From G963668655 sp963668655 (lineage in GTDB: Bacteria; Myxococcota_A; SURF-8), in the NCBI GenBank assembly GCA_963668655.2, contig CAXXPQ010000003.1, positions 124,001-188,000 of the forward strand: a stretch of DNA of 64,000 bases, in the 5' to 3' direction. Both the position numbers and the translations under genes were made by a program. Below are positions 51,482 through 60,128 of this stretch, one piece after another; positions within the stretch are counted from its first letter, which is position 1, and every line of letters begins with the position of its first letter. Under the pieces are notes generated by a model. The model saw nothing but the letters and a program-made list of their open reading frames with translations. It did not search any database and was not told where the DNA came from.

Positions 51482-52057
51482 CTATGGATTCCAACGCCAG
51501 CCGGATGCCTCGATCGCCTTCAGCACCCTGGCCGGAACGAACGGTTCCACCGGAATTCCCGAAGACAGTTTGCGTCGGATCATCGAACTGGAAACATCCG
51601 GAAGCACCGGATGGGAATCGTCGGAAAACCGGTGGTTTTCCCTTTCCACCCAGAGGATGGGATAACGCCTCTCGATGTCATCGAATCGATACCAGTCCGC
51701 CGTCTCGGAACGAATATCGGACCCGAGAATCAAGGAAAATGAACATGCGGGATAACGCTTCTCCAGGGCTTCCAGCGTGTGCAGCGTTCGGGAGGTTTCC
51801 CCCATCTCTTTTTCGATCTCCAGAACCCGGCAACGCGATTGGAAAGGCTCGATCAATCGCCGGCACCAATCCATGCGAAGATCGAACGGAGCCAGCGCCT
51901 TGTCGAACGCATGGCGGAAGCAGGGAACCAGCCAGACCTCGTCCAACGGCCGGGTTTCCAGCGCATAAAGGACGACAAGCTGATGGCAGACATGGGGCGG
52001 GTTGAAACTGCCCCCGTAGATCGCCACGCGCTTTTCAGGTTCCCCAGTCCCTGGCAT
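51482..52057 (-). CDS. nadD: Nicotinate-nucleotide adenylyltransferase
   Basis: 191 residues from ATG 52057, overlapping the end of nadE; a GTG at 52027, with GGGGA ahead, would give a shorter protein starting at the conserved AIYGGSFNPPH and may be the true start. The nucleotidyltransferase motif reads PPHVCHQ, where the family has HxGH (Gly to Cys). The SSSMIRRKL motif is intact. It makes nicotinic acid adenine dinucleotide for NAD. It follows nadE on the same transcript. Confidence 0.87.
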   Translation of the reverse strand: MPGTGEPEKRVAIYGGSFNPPHVCHQLVVLYALETRPLDEVWLVPCFRHAFDKALAPFDLRMDWCRRLIEPFQSRCRVLEIEKEMGETSRTLHTLEALEKRYPACSFSLILGSDIRSETADWYRFDDIERRYPILWVERENHRFSDDSHPVLPDVSSSMIRRKLSSGIPVEPFVPARVLKAIEASGWRWNP

Positions 52058-52889
52058 AATTGAAGTCCCGGTTGATGGTTCGTTCGCTGACCTTGGCAAT
52101 GACCGGCAGTCTGCGTTTGAATTGCGATCCCCTGATCAGATCCCGGACGGTGCGGATGAAATTCGCGTCGAATCCCTCCTCGATGAGCTGCGCGTCCGAT
52201 TGTCGGCGGTCCACCATGCGGACAAGCAGGCGATCCACCTCCCGGTAGGAGAACCCAAGCTGATCCTCGTCCGTCTGTCCCGCCCACAGGTCGGCGGTGG
52301 GCGCTTTGTTGACGATGGATTCGGGCACGCCCAGGTATTCGGCCATCCGGTAAATCTGCATTTTATACAGGTCTCCGATAGGATTGACTGCCGAGGCCAT
52401 ATCTCCGTATAGCGTGCCGTAGCCGAGCAGCAACTCCGTCTTATTGCTGGTCCCGACGACCAGAGCACGTTCCACCATGGAGAGATCGTACAGGATCGTC
52501 ATGCGTTCCCGCGCCATTTTGTTGCCGATCCGATTCTTCATCATGGCTTCGTCATCGCTTTTCGGAATCTCGCTTTTCTCGAAATACGTCTCTACCTGGG
52601 GAGAAACCGAAACCTGACAATGATGGGGAAGATTCAGATCTTCGATACACTTCAACGCGTCTTCGATACTGTCCGCGCTGGAGGTTCTGGAAGGCATGAT
52701 GACGGGAACGATGTTTTCCGCTCCCAAGGCCCGAGCGGTGAGATAGCAGACGACGGCCGAATCGATACCGCCCGACAAACCGAAAATCGCCCGTTTCAGG
52801 CCGGTCCTATACAATTCCTCCCGGAGAAAGGTCAGCAGGATTTTCTCGATCAGAGCGGGAGAAATATCCAGTTCCTTTGGAATATTCAT
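52035..52889 (-). CDS. nadE: NAD synthetase, synthetase domain only
   Basis: 284 residues with the ATP pyrophosphatase P-loop FGLSGGIDSAV, GTSNKTELLLGYGTLYGDMAS and the C-terminal KRRLPVIAKVSERTINRDFNY. It amidates nicotinic acid adenine dinucleotide. There is no nitrilase domain in this chain, but a nitrilase-type gene overlaps its start by four bases, so the enzyme may obtain ammonia from that separate glutaminase subunit. Confidence 0.93.
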   Translation of the reverse strand: MNIPKELDISPALIEKILLTFLREELYRTGLKRAIFGLSGGIDSAVVCYLTARALGAENIVPVIMPSRTSSADSIEDALKCIEDLNLPHHCQVSVSPQVETYFEKSEIPKSDDEAMMKNRIGNKMARERMTILYDLSMVERALVVGTSNKTELLLGYGTLYGDMASAVNPIGDLYKMQIYRMAEYLGVPESIVNKAPTADLWAGQTDEDQLGFSYREVDRLLVRMVDRRQSDAQLIEEGFDANFIRTVRDLIRGSQFKRRLPVIAKVSERTINRDFNYARDWGT

Positions 52890-53794
52890 TCGTTATCTCC
52901 ATCGAGATGCTTTCCGCCGATACGCCCCAACTCCCGAACGAGCCGGTCGTAATCCACCATGGCTCCGCGCGGCATCACGGTTCGCCGTTCCTGAAACATG
53001 CCGTCCAGATCGACATCGCAGGAAAGAAACGCCTCTTCGAACAGCGGCGCCCGCGCGAGCACTTCCCCGCCGGGCCCCAGGATCTCCGATCCGCCGCTGA
53101 AGACAAAGCCGTCCTCCACGCCGACCCGCTGGGCGACGACCACCAGGCAATTGGATGTGATCGCCGCATGCCGGGCCAGGGTTTTCCATACTGCGACGTT
53201 CCAGGGCTCCGTTTCCGCCCCCAGTACGCCCCGGGTGGGCGAGTTGCTGCCCACCATCAACACCCGCACGCCCTCCAGTCCGGGGCCGTCCAGGGAAAGC
53301 AGCAGGGAATTGACCGGATGCCACATGTCTTCGCAAAGAAGCAGGCCCGCGCGTCCCAGAACGGGAGAATCGTAGGCCCTTACCGTTTTTCCCGGAGAGA
53401 AATAACGTTCTTCCTCGAACATTCCGTAAGTGGGGAGATTTATTTTATGGTGGTTGTGCAGAAACGACACCGAACCGGACGAATCGATGCAAAGATGGGC
53501 CAGGGAGTTGTAGTAATGGCCGCCCCGGGAACGCTCCAGCCACCCGAACACCGCCTCCACCGGCGGACCGTCCCCAAGTCCGGAGAATCGTTGCAGGATT
53601 TCTTCCCGGGTCTGCGATACGTCCGCGTTCAGATCCTTCAACTGGTAGCCGGTCAGGGATAGCTCGGGAAAGACGATGACCTGGCTGTTTTCACCGCGAA
53701 GGCGGCGGATGATTTCAATATGCTTTTCCGTATTGTCTTCCAGACGCCCCAGTTTGGAAGCGATCTGAACGACTGAAATCCGTGTTTTCCCCAT
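52886..53794 (-). CDS. Nitrilase-fold amidase, probable glutaminase partner of NadE
   Basis: 302 residues of the carbon-nitrogen hydrolase superfamily. The triad is intact: Glu in VFPELSLTGY, Lys in HHKINLPTYG, Cys in LLLCEDMWHP. The last two and the opening are like the glutaminase domain of glutamine-dependent NAD synthetases, which here is a separate protein. Its stop overlaps the nadE start (ATGA) and its start overlaps the MgtC-like gene stop (TAATG), so all are coupled. Confidence 0.85.
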   Translation of the reverse strand: MGKTRISVVQIASKLGRLEDNTEKHIEIIRRLRGENSQVIVFPELSLTGYQLKDLNADVSQTREEILQRFSGLGDGPPVEAVFGWLERSRGGHYYNSLAHLCIDSSGSVSFLHNHHKINLPTYGMFEEERYFSPGKTVRAYDSPVLGRAGLLLCEDMWHPVNSLLLSLDGPGLEGVRVLMVGSNSPTRGVLGAETEPWNVAVWKTLARHAAITSNCLVVVAQRVGVEDGFVFSGGSEILGPGGEVLARAPLFEEAFLSCDVDLDGMFQERRTVMPRGAMVDYDRLVRELGRIGGKHLDGDNE

Positions 53795-54480
53795 TATTTA
53801 TCCTCGGAGAAATGAAAGCGAGTGATTCCATCCACATCCCGAAGGGATTTCACAAGCCGATCCAGCATCTTTCCGGAAAGCTGCCCGGCGATGTTGTATT
53901 GATACTCGGCTCCGTTTCTCGAAATCTCCCGATAGTGAATTTTGCGAATGTGCTGGCTCAGCAACCGGTCCAAACCGTCGATGGATCCCTTTTCGGAATC
54001 GAGAACCAGATTGAACTGGCAGAAACGATACCCAATCTTCGTGAGGTAACCTTCCACGTACCGGGTGGAAAGCAGAATCAGCAATACCAGGCAGGTGATG
54101 ACGAATCCGTAAACGATTCGCCCGGTTCCCACGACGATTCCGATGGCGGCGGCCACCCACAGAGTCGCCGCCGTGGTCACTCCCAGGGTGACGTTTCGCG
54201 CCTGGATGATGGCTCCGGCCCCGATGAACCCGATGCCGGAAACGACCTGGGCGGCGATTCTTCCGGGGTCGGCCACGCCGGCCGGTTGCATTTCGGAAAC
54301 GCGAATGGAGGTCACCATCAGGGCGCAGGAACCGATCGCGATCAGCGAGGTCGTCTTGATTCCGGCGACCTTGCCCTTCAGTTCCCGCTCCGCGCCGATC
54401 AGCAGTCCGCAGGCCGCCGAGGCAAGCAGCCGAAAGGCGACTTCCATGTTGGCGTGATTGAAATCGAGAAAAGCTTCCAT
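53794..54480 (-). CDS. MgtC/SapB family membrane protein
   Basis: 228 residues from ATG 54480 (strong GGAGGCAGGGAGA). About five membrane helices: the family segment RLLASAACGLLIGAERELKGK and VVSGIGFIGAGAII are visible. A cytoplasmic ACT-like domain follows (about 140-228). MgtC-type proteins affect magnesium and phosphate/ATP balance. Its coupling to NAD genes is unusual. Promoter at 54503-54532. Confidence 0.88.
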   Translation of the reverse strand: MEAFLDFNHANMEVAFRLLASAACGLLIGAERELKGKVAGIKTTSLIAIGSCALMVTSIRVSEMQPAGVADPGRIAAQVVSGIGFIGAGAIIQARNVTLGVTTAATLWVAAAIGIVVGTGRIVYGFVITCLVLLILLSTRYVEGYLTKIGYRFCQFNLVLDSEKGSIDGLDRLLSQHIRKIHYREISRNGAEYQYNIAGQLSGKMLDRLVKSLRDVDGITRFHFSEDK

Positions 54481-54502
54481 TCTCCCTGCCTCCTTCCTCC
54501 TT

Positions 54503-54532
54503 AGTGTATCCGAGAGCGGGGGCAAAGCACAA
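54503..54532 (-). promoter_or_regulatory. Promoter of the mgtC-nitrilase-nadE-nadD operon
   Basis: Minus strand TTGTGC (54532-54527), 18-base spacer, TACACT (54508-54503). Confidence 0.45.
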
Positions 54533-54565
54533 GAATTCTTGCGAACGCAAGTTTTCATCGCCAAC

Positions 54566-54597
54566 GAAAACAGCCGGAGGGGACAGGCCCTCCGGCT
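54566..54597 (-). terminator. Terminator of the fadB-thiolase operon
   Basis: Perfect 10-base stem AGCCGGAGGG/CCCTCCGGCT (54572-54581 with 54588-54597), followed on the minus strand by GTTTTCG. Confidence 0.8.
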
Positions 54598-54625
54598 GCT
54601 TGTTCACGGATGAAATTCAGGGAGG

Positions 54626-55807
54626 TCAGGGACGCTCGAAGAGTCCCGCCGCGCCCATGCCGCCGCCGATGCACATGGAGACGACACCGAACTTCTTGTC
54701 GCGCCGTTCCAGTTCGTGCAGGAGCTGGGTGGTCAGCTTCGCACCCGTGCATCCCAGGGGATGCCCCAGGGCGATGGCGCCGCCGTTGACGTTGATGCGG
54801 TCGATCAAATGCTCGATGCCGATCTTGCGGACGCTGTAAAGCGCCTGGCTGGCGAAAGCCTCGTTGATCTCGTACAGGTCGATCTCGTCGTACTTCATGC
54901 CGGCCTTATCCATCAGTTTCGGAATGGCGTAGGCCGGTCCGACGCCCATGACTTCCGGATCCACGCCGCAGACCTGATAGTTGCGGAAGATGCCCATGAT
55001 TTTCAGGCCGCGTTTTTCGGCTTCCTCGCGGCTCATGACCATGACGAAAGCGACGGCGTCGTTCATCTGAGAGGAGTTGGCTGCCGTGACCATGCCGCCT
55101 TTGGCGCGGAAGACGGGGCGCACCTTGCTCAGGGATTCCATGGTGGAGGTGCGGGGGCCTTCGTCCACCTTGTGCACGCCGGTGACCTTCTTGCCGTTGA
55201 CCCAGGTTTCGTACTCGATGGGCACGATCTGCTCGTCGAAGTATCCGTTTTTCTGGGCATTGAGCGCATTTTCCTGGGACCGCAGGGAAAACTTGTCCAG
55301 TTCCTCACGGGTCAGGTTGAATTCCTCGCCGTAGCGCTCCACCACGTTTTCGGCCGTGTTACCCATGGAGCAGTATGCTCCCTCGGCCTTGGTTCCCATC
55401 ACGGTGTCGTTTCCGACGATTTTGTTTCCTCCCATGGGAATCTGGCTCATGCTTTCCGCGCCGCCGGCGATGACGATATCCTGAAAGCCGGCCATGACGC
55501 GCGTGCAGGCCATGGCGATGGTTTCCAGACCGGAGGAACAGAAACGGTTGACGGTCAGAGCCGGAACGGTGTCCGGAAGGCCCGCGTGCAGGCCGATGAT
55601 GCGGGCGATGTTCATGCCCTGCTCGGCTTCGGGCATGGCGCAGCCGACGATCAGGTCGTCGATTTCCTCGCCCTTCACGCCGGTCAGTTCGAGAAGTTTG
55701 TTGATGACGGGTTTGGCCATGTCCTCGACACGGGTGTATTTCAGAATCCCGCGAGTGGCTTTTCCGACGGCCGTTCTTTTGGCGGCTACGATGACGGCTT
55801 CTCTCAT
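54626..55807 (-). CDS. fadA: Acetyl-CoA acyltransferase (thiolase)
   Basis: 393 residues from ATG 55807 (GGAG eight bases ahead). Thiolase fold with nucleophilic Cys in NRFCSSGLETIA, GGAIALGHPLGCTGAK and the second Cys in CIGGGMGAAG. It cleaves 3-ketoacyl-CoA in beta-oxidation. It follows the fadB-like gene by 50 bases on the same transcript, so they are likely the two halves of the fatty-acid oxidation machinery. Confidence 0.93.
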   Translation of the reverse strand: MREAVIVAAKRTAVGKATRGILKYTRVEDMAKPVINKLLELTGVKGEEIDDLIVGCAMPEAEQGMNIARIIGLHAGLPDTVPALTVNRFCSSGLETIAMACTRVMAGFQDIVIAGGAESMSQIPMGGNKIVGNDTVMGTKAEGAYCSMGNTAENVVERYGEEFNLTREELDKFSLRSQENALNAQKNGYFDEQIVPIEYETWVNGKKVTGVHKVDEGPRTSTMESLSKVRPVFRAKGGMVTAANSSQMNDAVAFVMVMSREEAEKRGLKIMGIFRNYQVCGVDPEVMGVGPAYAIPKLMDKAGMKYDEIDLYEINEAFASQALYSVRKIGIEHLIDRINVNGGAIALGHPLGCTGAKLTTQLLHELERRDKKFGVVSMCIGGGMGAAGLFERP

Positions 55808-55857
55808 TTTATTGGCTCCTTTCAAAAAGGTTGATTGCTTACTCCGAAACGGGAGAA

Positions 55858-58245
55858 TCAGTTACGCAGCGGACGGCCGGTGGTCAACAGCGCCTGCATG
55901 CGCTCGATGGCTTTCGGCTCGCCGACCAGACTCATGAACGCTTCCTTTTCCAGTTCCAGGAGACGCTCCTCGGTCACCGCCGTGTTGGGTTCGATATCGC
56001 CGCCGCAGAGGACGTTGGCCAGCTTTCCGGCGATCTTCTTTTCGAACTCCGTGACGTATCCGCCCATGCCCATGTTGTACAGGCCCATCTGGAAGGTGGC
56101 GATGCCGGGTTTTCCGGGGAGGATCAGGAAGTCGGGCTTCTCCGGGGGACGATAGCCGCCCTCGTACATGCCCTTGACCATGCGCTTGGCTTCGTAGGTG
56201 ACCTCGTCGCGGTTCATGACGATGCGGTCGTGATGGCGCAGGATTTTCATGTCCTTGGCCAGAGCGGCGGACAGGGAGACCTTCGCCATGGCGATCTGTT
56301 CGAAGACACGCTGGACGATGGGAAAGCGGTCCATTTTCATGTCGGCCGGAATGTTTTCCAGATAATGGATCAGCAGGTTTTTGTTTCCCGCGCCGCCCGG
56401 AATCAGACCGGCGCCCAGTTCCACCAGACCGGCGTAGAGTTCGGAGTGGGAGCAGACCGCGTCGGCGCCGAGAATGATCTCGCAGCCGCCGCCGAGCGCC
56501 ATGCCGAAGGGAGCGGCCACGACCGGCTTCGCGCTGTAGCGCATGCGTTGTCCGGCCTCGTGCAGGGCGTCCACCGCCTGTTCGATCATGTCGAACTGCT
56601 TGCCCATGGCGCCCATCATAATCATGGCCAGGTTGGCGCCCACGGAGAAGTTCTCGCCCTCGTTGGTGATGACCAGACCGGCCCAGTCGTCGGAGCTTTC
56701 CACCAGGTCCAGACCTTCATGCAGCATGCGCAGGATGCCCTCGCCGATGGCGTTCATCTTGCAGTGGAATTCCACGCAGGCCACGCCGTCGCCCAGGTCC
56801 ACCAGGCTGGCGTCGGAGTTCTTTTTCAGCGGAGCCTTGAAGTCCTTGCAAAGCTGGATGTTGATCCACTGCTTCTTGGTGGGAACCGGCTGATAGCTTT
56901 CGCTTTTCACGTCCCAGAAGTACTTCTTGCCGCCCTCGATCTTGTACCAGGAGCCTTCGCTCTTCTCCAGCATGGTCGCCACCACGGTCGGAATCTCCAT
57001 GCCTTCGGCCTTCATGCGTTCCACGGAATCCTTCACGCCGATGGCGTCCCATCCCTCGAATGGGCCGATTTCCCAGGCGTATCCCCACTTCATGGCGTTG
57101 TCGATGTTCACCACGTCGTCACAGATCTCGCCCAGCAGGCTGGCGGCGTACAGGGCCCCGCGCGCCGTGATCTTCCAGGCGAACTTTCCGAATTTGTCGT
57201 CTTCGTTCACCAGGGTTTTCACGCGGGCCAGCACGTCGTCGTTGTTCTTGGCGCGCTTCAGGCTATCGGCCTTGACCTTGACCAGTTCCTTGTATTCCTT
57301 GGTCTTCCAGTCGAAGACCATCTTGGTCTTGCCTTCTTTCTTGTAGTATCCAGCCTTGGTCTTGTTTCCGAGATTCCCCATGTCCAGCATGGCCTTGAGG
57401 AAGTCGGGAACCTTGTAAAGCTCGCGGATGGCGTCGTCGGGAAGCTGTTCGTAGCTGTTTTCCAGGATGTGGCCGACGGTGTCGAGCCCGACCAGATCCG
57501 CCGTCTTGTAGCTCGACATCTTCTGGCCCATGCATTTGCCGGTAACCGCATCGACTTCCTCGATGGTGAAGTCGTCTTCGATCATGGCCTGGATGGTGGT
57601 CACCATGGCGCCGACGCCGATGCGGTTGCCGACGAAGTTGGGCGTGTCGTAACCGTAGACGATGCCTTTGCCCAGCTTGCTTTCACCGAACTCGGCCAGA
57701 AGCTTGACCACTTCCGGATCCGTCTTTTCGCCGGGAACCAGTTCGAGCAGACGCATGTAGCGCACGGGATTGAAGAAGTGGGTGACCAGGAAGTTCTTCT
57801 GGAATTCTTCCGGATATCCCTCGGTCATGGACTTGATGGCGATTCCCGAGGTGTTGGACGCCACGATGGTTCCGGGTTTGATATGTTTGATGAGTTTGTC
57901 GAAAAGGCCGCGTTTGATATCGAGACGTTCCAGAACGACTTCGATTACCAGATCGCATTCGGCGACCTTCTCCAGGTCGTCGTCGATATTGCCGGTCTCG
58001 ATCAACGAGGCGGCCCGCTTGTTCATCAGGGGCTGAATCTGCCCTTTCTGTTTAATCATCTTGGTCAAGGCGCCGCTGGCGAAGGCGTTTCTTTTCGCCT
58101 TGTTCTGCTTTTCCTCGTCCGTCAGATTCGGCGGAACGATGTCCAGCAAGAGGCTGGGAACCCCGGCATTTGCAAGATGGGCGGCAATGCCGCTTCCCAT
58201 GATCCCCGCTCCGATTACGGCAACCTTCTTGATTTCTCTCGTCAT
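55858..58245 (-). CDS. fadB: 3-Hydroxyacyl-CoA dehydrogenase/enoyl-CoA hydratase fusion
   Basis: 795 residues from ATG 58245 (GGAGG five bases ahead). Dehydrogenase first: Rossmann motif VAVIGAGIMGSGIAAHLANAG (about 7-27), HFFNPVRYMRLLE, and FVGNRIG. The crotonase-like hydratase domain is C-terminal (about 480-700; VVAAPFGMALGGGCEII). This order (dehydrogenase-hydratase) is the FadN/YusL type rather than that of E. coli FadB. It carries out hydration and oxidation in beta-oxidation. Very long antisense frames over it are shadows. A palindromic operator sits in its promoter. Confidence 0.92.
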   Translation of the reverse strand: MTREIKKVAVIGAGIMGSGIAAHLANAGVPSLLLDIVPPNLTDEEKQNKAKRNAFASGALTKMIKQKGQIQPLMNKRAASLIETGNIDDDLEKVAECDLVIEVVLERLDIKRGLFDKLIKHIKPGTIVASNTSGIAIKSMTEGYPEEFQKNFLVTHFFNPVRYMRLLELVPGEKTDPEVVKLLAEFGESKLGKGIVYGYDTPNFVGNRIGVGAMVTTIQAMIEDDFTIEEVDAVTGKCMGQKMSSYKTADLVGLDTVGHILENSYEQLPDDAIRELYKVPDFLKAMLDMGNLGNKTKAGYYKKEGKTKMVFDWKTKEYKELVKVKADSLKRAKNNDDVLARVKTLVNEDDKFGKFAWKITARGALYAASLLGEICDDVVNIDNAMKWGYAWEIGPFEGWDAIGVKDSVERMKAEGMEIPTVVATMLEKSEGSWYKIEGGKKYFWDVKSESYQPVPTKKQWINIQLCKDFKAPLKKNSDASLVDLGDGVACVEFHCKMNAIGEGILRMLHEGLDLVESSDDWAGLVITNEGENFSVGANLAMIMMGAMGKQFDMIEQAVDALHEAGQRMRYSAKPVVAAPFGMALGGGCEIILGADAVCSHSELYAGLVELGAGLIPGGAGNKNLLIHYLENIPADMKMDRFPIVQRVFEQIAMAKVSLSAALAKDMKILRHHDRIVMNRDEVTYEAKRMVKGMYEGGYRPPEKPDFLILPGKPGIATFQMGLYNMGMGGYVTEFEKKIAGKLANVLCGGDIEPNTAVTEERLLELEKEAFMSLVGEPKAIERMQALLTTGRPLRN

Positions 58246-58350
58246 GGATTCCTCCGTTTGGTTGTTCAACCGTTCGCTACGAGTGCAAGACTTTTGGATG
58301 TCTTATTCCCTGAAATTGATATCACCTATGCGATTTTGGCGAATTATCCC

Positions 58351-58368
58351 TGAATGACCACTCATTCA
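58351..58368. promoter_or_regulatory. FadR-like operator TGAATGA-N4-TCATTCA
   Basis: Perfect 7-base arms, TGAATGACCACTCATTCA, just downstream of the promoter at 58378-58405, overlapping the expected start of transcription. It matches the form of the operator of the TetR-type FadR of Bacillus subtilis, which is relieved by long-chain acyl-CoA. No regulator gene is in this window. Confidence 0.65.
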
Positions 58369-58377
58369 CAGACAGGC

Positions 58378-58405
58378 ATGATACCGCACATTCGAAACCT
58401 GTCAA
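58378..58405 (-). promoter_or_regulatory. Promoter of the fadB-thiolase operon
   Basis: Minus strand TTGACA (58405-58400), 16-base spacer, TATCAT (58383-58378); a strong match. Confidence 0.65.
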
Positions 58406-58464
58406 GCTCAAAAAGCGAGAATCCCGTCAAACCTTGCGGTTTTCCGAAGCGTTCTCCGTGCCGG

Positions 58465-58540
58465 ACCGCCGCAATATGGCGGAGATCCGATGCGGGGGTT
58501 GAATGAGCCCCATCCTATCCGCCATATTTTTTGGTGGAAT
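58465..58540. repeat. Long imperfect hairpin in the intergenic region
   Basis: AATATGGCGGA (58473-58483) pairs perfectly with TCCGCCATATT (58518-58528); CCGCC and GGTGG extend the outside and a GGGG/CCCC pair lies in the loop. On the plus strand a T-run follows (58527-58532). No gene reads into it from the left. The 58406-58740 gap otherwise shows no gene. Confidence 0.5.
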
Positions 58541-58803
58541 GAGCCGTTTTTCATCGATCCCTCCGGGCAAGCCCGTGGTATTCCGCCTGCGACCACATAA
58601 AATGGAACCGAGGGAAGCCGTCCGGACAACCTCCGCGAATCGGGCATGCAAAAGCCTTCGCGCGAGGCCGATCGCACCCTGCGTGGAATGAAAATCCCCT
58701 TGACTTTCAGCCTCTTACTGATGTAAGGTTATTTGATAGCTGTTGAATGAAATCGAACGGGGCCGCCCCGCTTCTGGATGTCTCTCACGAGGAAAACCCG
58801 AAA

Positions 58804-59406
58804 ATGGAATACTCGTCACCTATCGGATGGCTGCATCGTGTACGATCTCATCGCCCGAAGGCCGTTCTCGGAAGCGTTTTCTTGTATCTCTGCATGGTTT
58901 CCCTGGGCTGCGGATCTTTTTCGGAAGACTGCACGACCTACTGTGACCTGATGACCGGCCTGGACGCCAGCCACCACTGGGACGCCACGAATCAGGTTCG
59001 GAGCGCCGCCGGACACTGGGCATGCTATGGCGTGAACCGGTCGGGAGGAGAGAACGAAAGCTGCTCGATCGTCATCCCGATCCACGAAGCCGACACGTAC
59101 GACCACCTGGAAGATCCCGGCGTCATCACCCTGCCCCTGGGCTCTCCCATCTGCGAACCCATCGACGGATACGACAACTCCACCGACGCCGTGGACTCCA
59201 TGAGCCTTTCCAAGGGAAGCCGATACGACATCTACAATCCCCCCGACCGGGCGACCTGCGTCGATCGCTGCGAGATCAGTACGGGCGGAGACAGCATGTC
59301 CAATAAACTGATGGACGATATCCAACAGGCGACCGATGCCTATGATTTTCTTCAGGCCCAGATGCGGCAGCAGTGCCGTTCGCTGGCGGCCGAGGTTGGA
59401 CAATAA
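58804..59406 (+). CDS. Cys-rich lipoprotein of unknown function
   Basis: 200 residues if started at ATG 58804 (GAGGAAAA eleven bases ahead); ATG 58747 in frame would add 19 residues. A basic start and hydrophobic core end in the lipobox SLGC (near 36). The mature protein has about eight Cys, pairable as disulfides, and no known motif. It is followed 20 bases later by a Nudix gene and a barrel gene. Confidence 0.65.
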   Translation: MEYSSPIGWLHRVRSHRPKAVLGSVFLYLCMVSLGCGSFSEDCTTYCDLMTGLDASHHWDATNQVRSAAGHWACYGVNRSGGENESCSIVIPIHEADTYDHLEDPGVITLPLGSPICEPIDGYDNSTDAVDSMSLSKGSRYDIYNPPDRATCVDRCEISTGGDSMSNKLMDDIQQATDAYDFLQAQMRQQCRSLAAEVGQ

Positions 59407-59426
59407 CCGGAGAGGCGGCGACGGTC

Positions 59427-60083
59427 GTGTCGGAAAAGACCCTGAAAAAACTGGAGATTCTCGGCGAACACTCCAACCCGGATTTCGATCACGGCAAGGC
59501 GGCCTGGATCCGAAAATACACCGTGCGCCACGAGTACGACAACGGAGAATTCTCGCGCCCGTATCGACTGGACGTGGTTTCCCACGTGGGCATCGACGCC
59601 GTGGGCGTCGTTCCTTATTGGAGGGAGAACGGGGAAACGTTCATCGCTCTATTGCATTCGTTTCGACCGGCCCTGACTCTGCGGGAAATCGAACCCTCGG
59701 AATCTCCGTACCTAGTCGAAATCGTCGCGGGCGTCATGGAAAAGGGAGAATACGGCCCGGAAGGCGTTCGCCACCGTGCGGCGGAGGAATTGCTGGAAGA
59801 AGCCGGATATATCTCCGAGGAAACGAAGATCGAAATCCTGGGATCGCCGTTCTACGTCTCCCCGGGAGTCTATACGGAAAAAATCTGGCTTTGCGCCGCA
59901 CAGGTCGATCCGGGCGCGCGCCGTTCCCCGCGCCTGGACGGCTCCGTCATGGAGGAGATGATATCCTCTTTTTCCCTTTCGCTGAACGAGGCCCTGGATC
60001 GCAGCCGAAGCGGGCGGTTCGCCGATGCCAAAACGGAAATCGCACTCGAACGCCTGGCGCGACATTTGAACACCACGCATTAG
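59427..60083 (+). CDS. Nudix hydrolase, ADP-ribose pyrophosphatase-like
   Basis: 218 residues from GTG 59427 (GGAGAGG ahead). The Nudix box GVMEKGEYGPEGVRHRAAEELLEEAGY keeps the metal-binding Glu residues, but the usual Arg of REUxEE is replaced. An N-terminal domain with HVGIDAVGVVPY is as in ADP-ribose pyrophosphatases. Cytoplasmic, substrate not certain. It is between a lipoprotein and a barrel gene on the same strand. Confidence 0.8.
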   Translation: MSEKTLKKLEILGEHSNPDFDHGKAAWIRKYTVRHEYDNGEFSRPYRLDVVSHVGIDAVGVVPYWRENGETFIALLHSFRPALTLREIEPSESPYLVEIVAGVMEKGEYGPEGVRHRAAEELLEEAGYISEETKIEILGSPFYVSPGVYTEKIWLCAAQVDPGARRSPRLDGSVMEEMISSFSLSLNEALDRSRSGRFADAKTEIALERLARHLNTTH

Positions 60084-60128
60084 TTGGAACCCGTAATGGA
60101 AAAAGAGGTTTCGGCTGGAGGACGATTC

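Noticed and set aside
55831..58353. 840-codon plus-strand open frame opposite fadB
   Set aside because: It mirrors a clear FadB protein with intact motifs; it has no family likeness and arises from codon bias.
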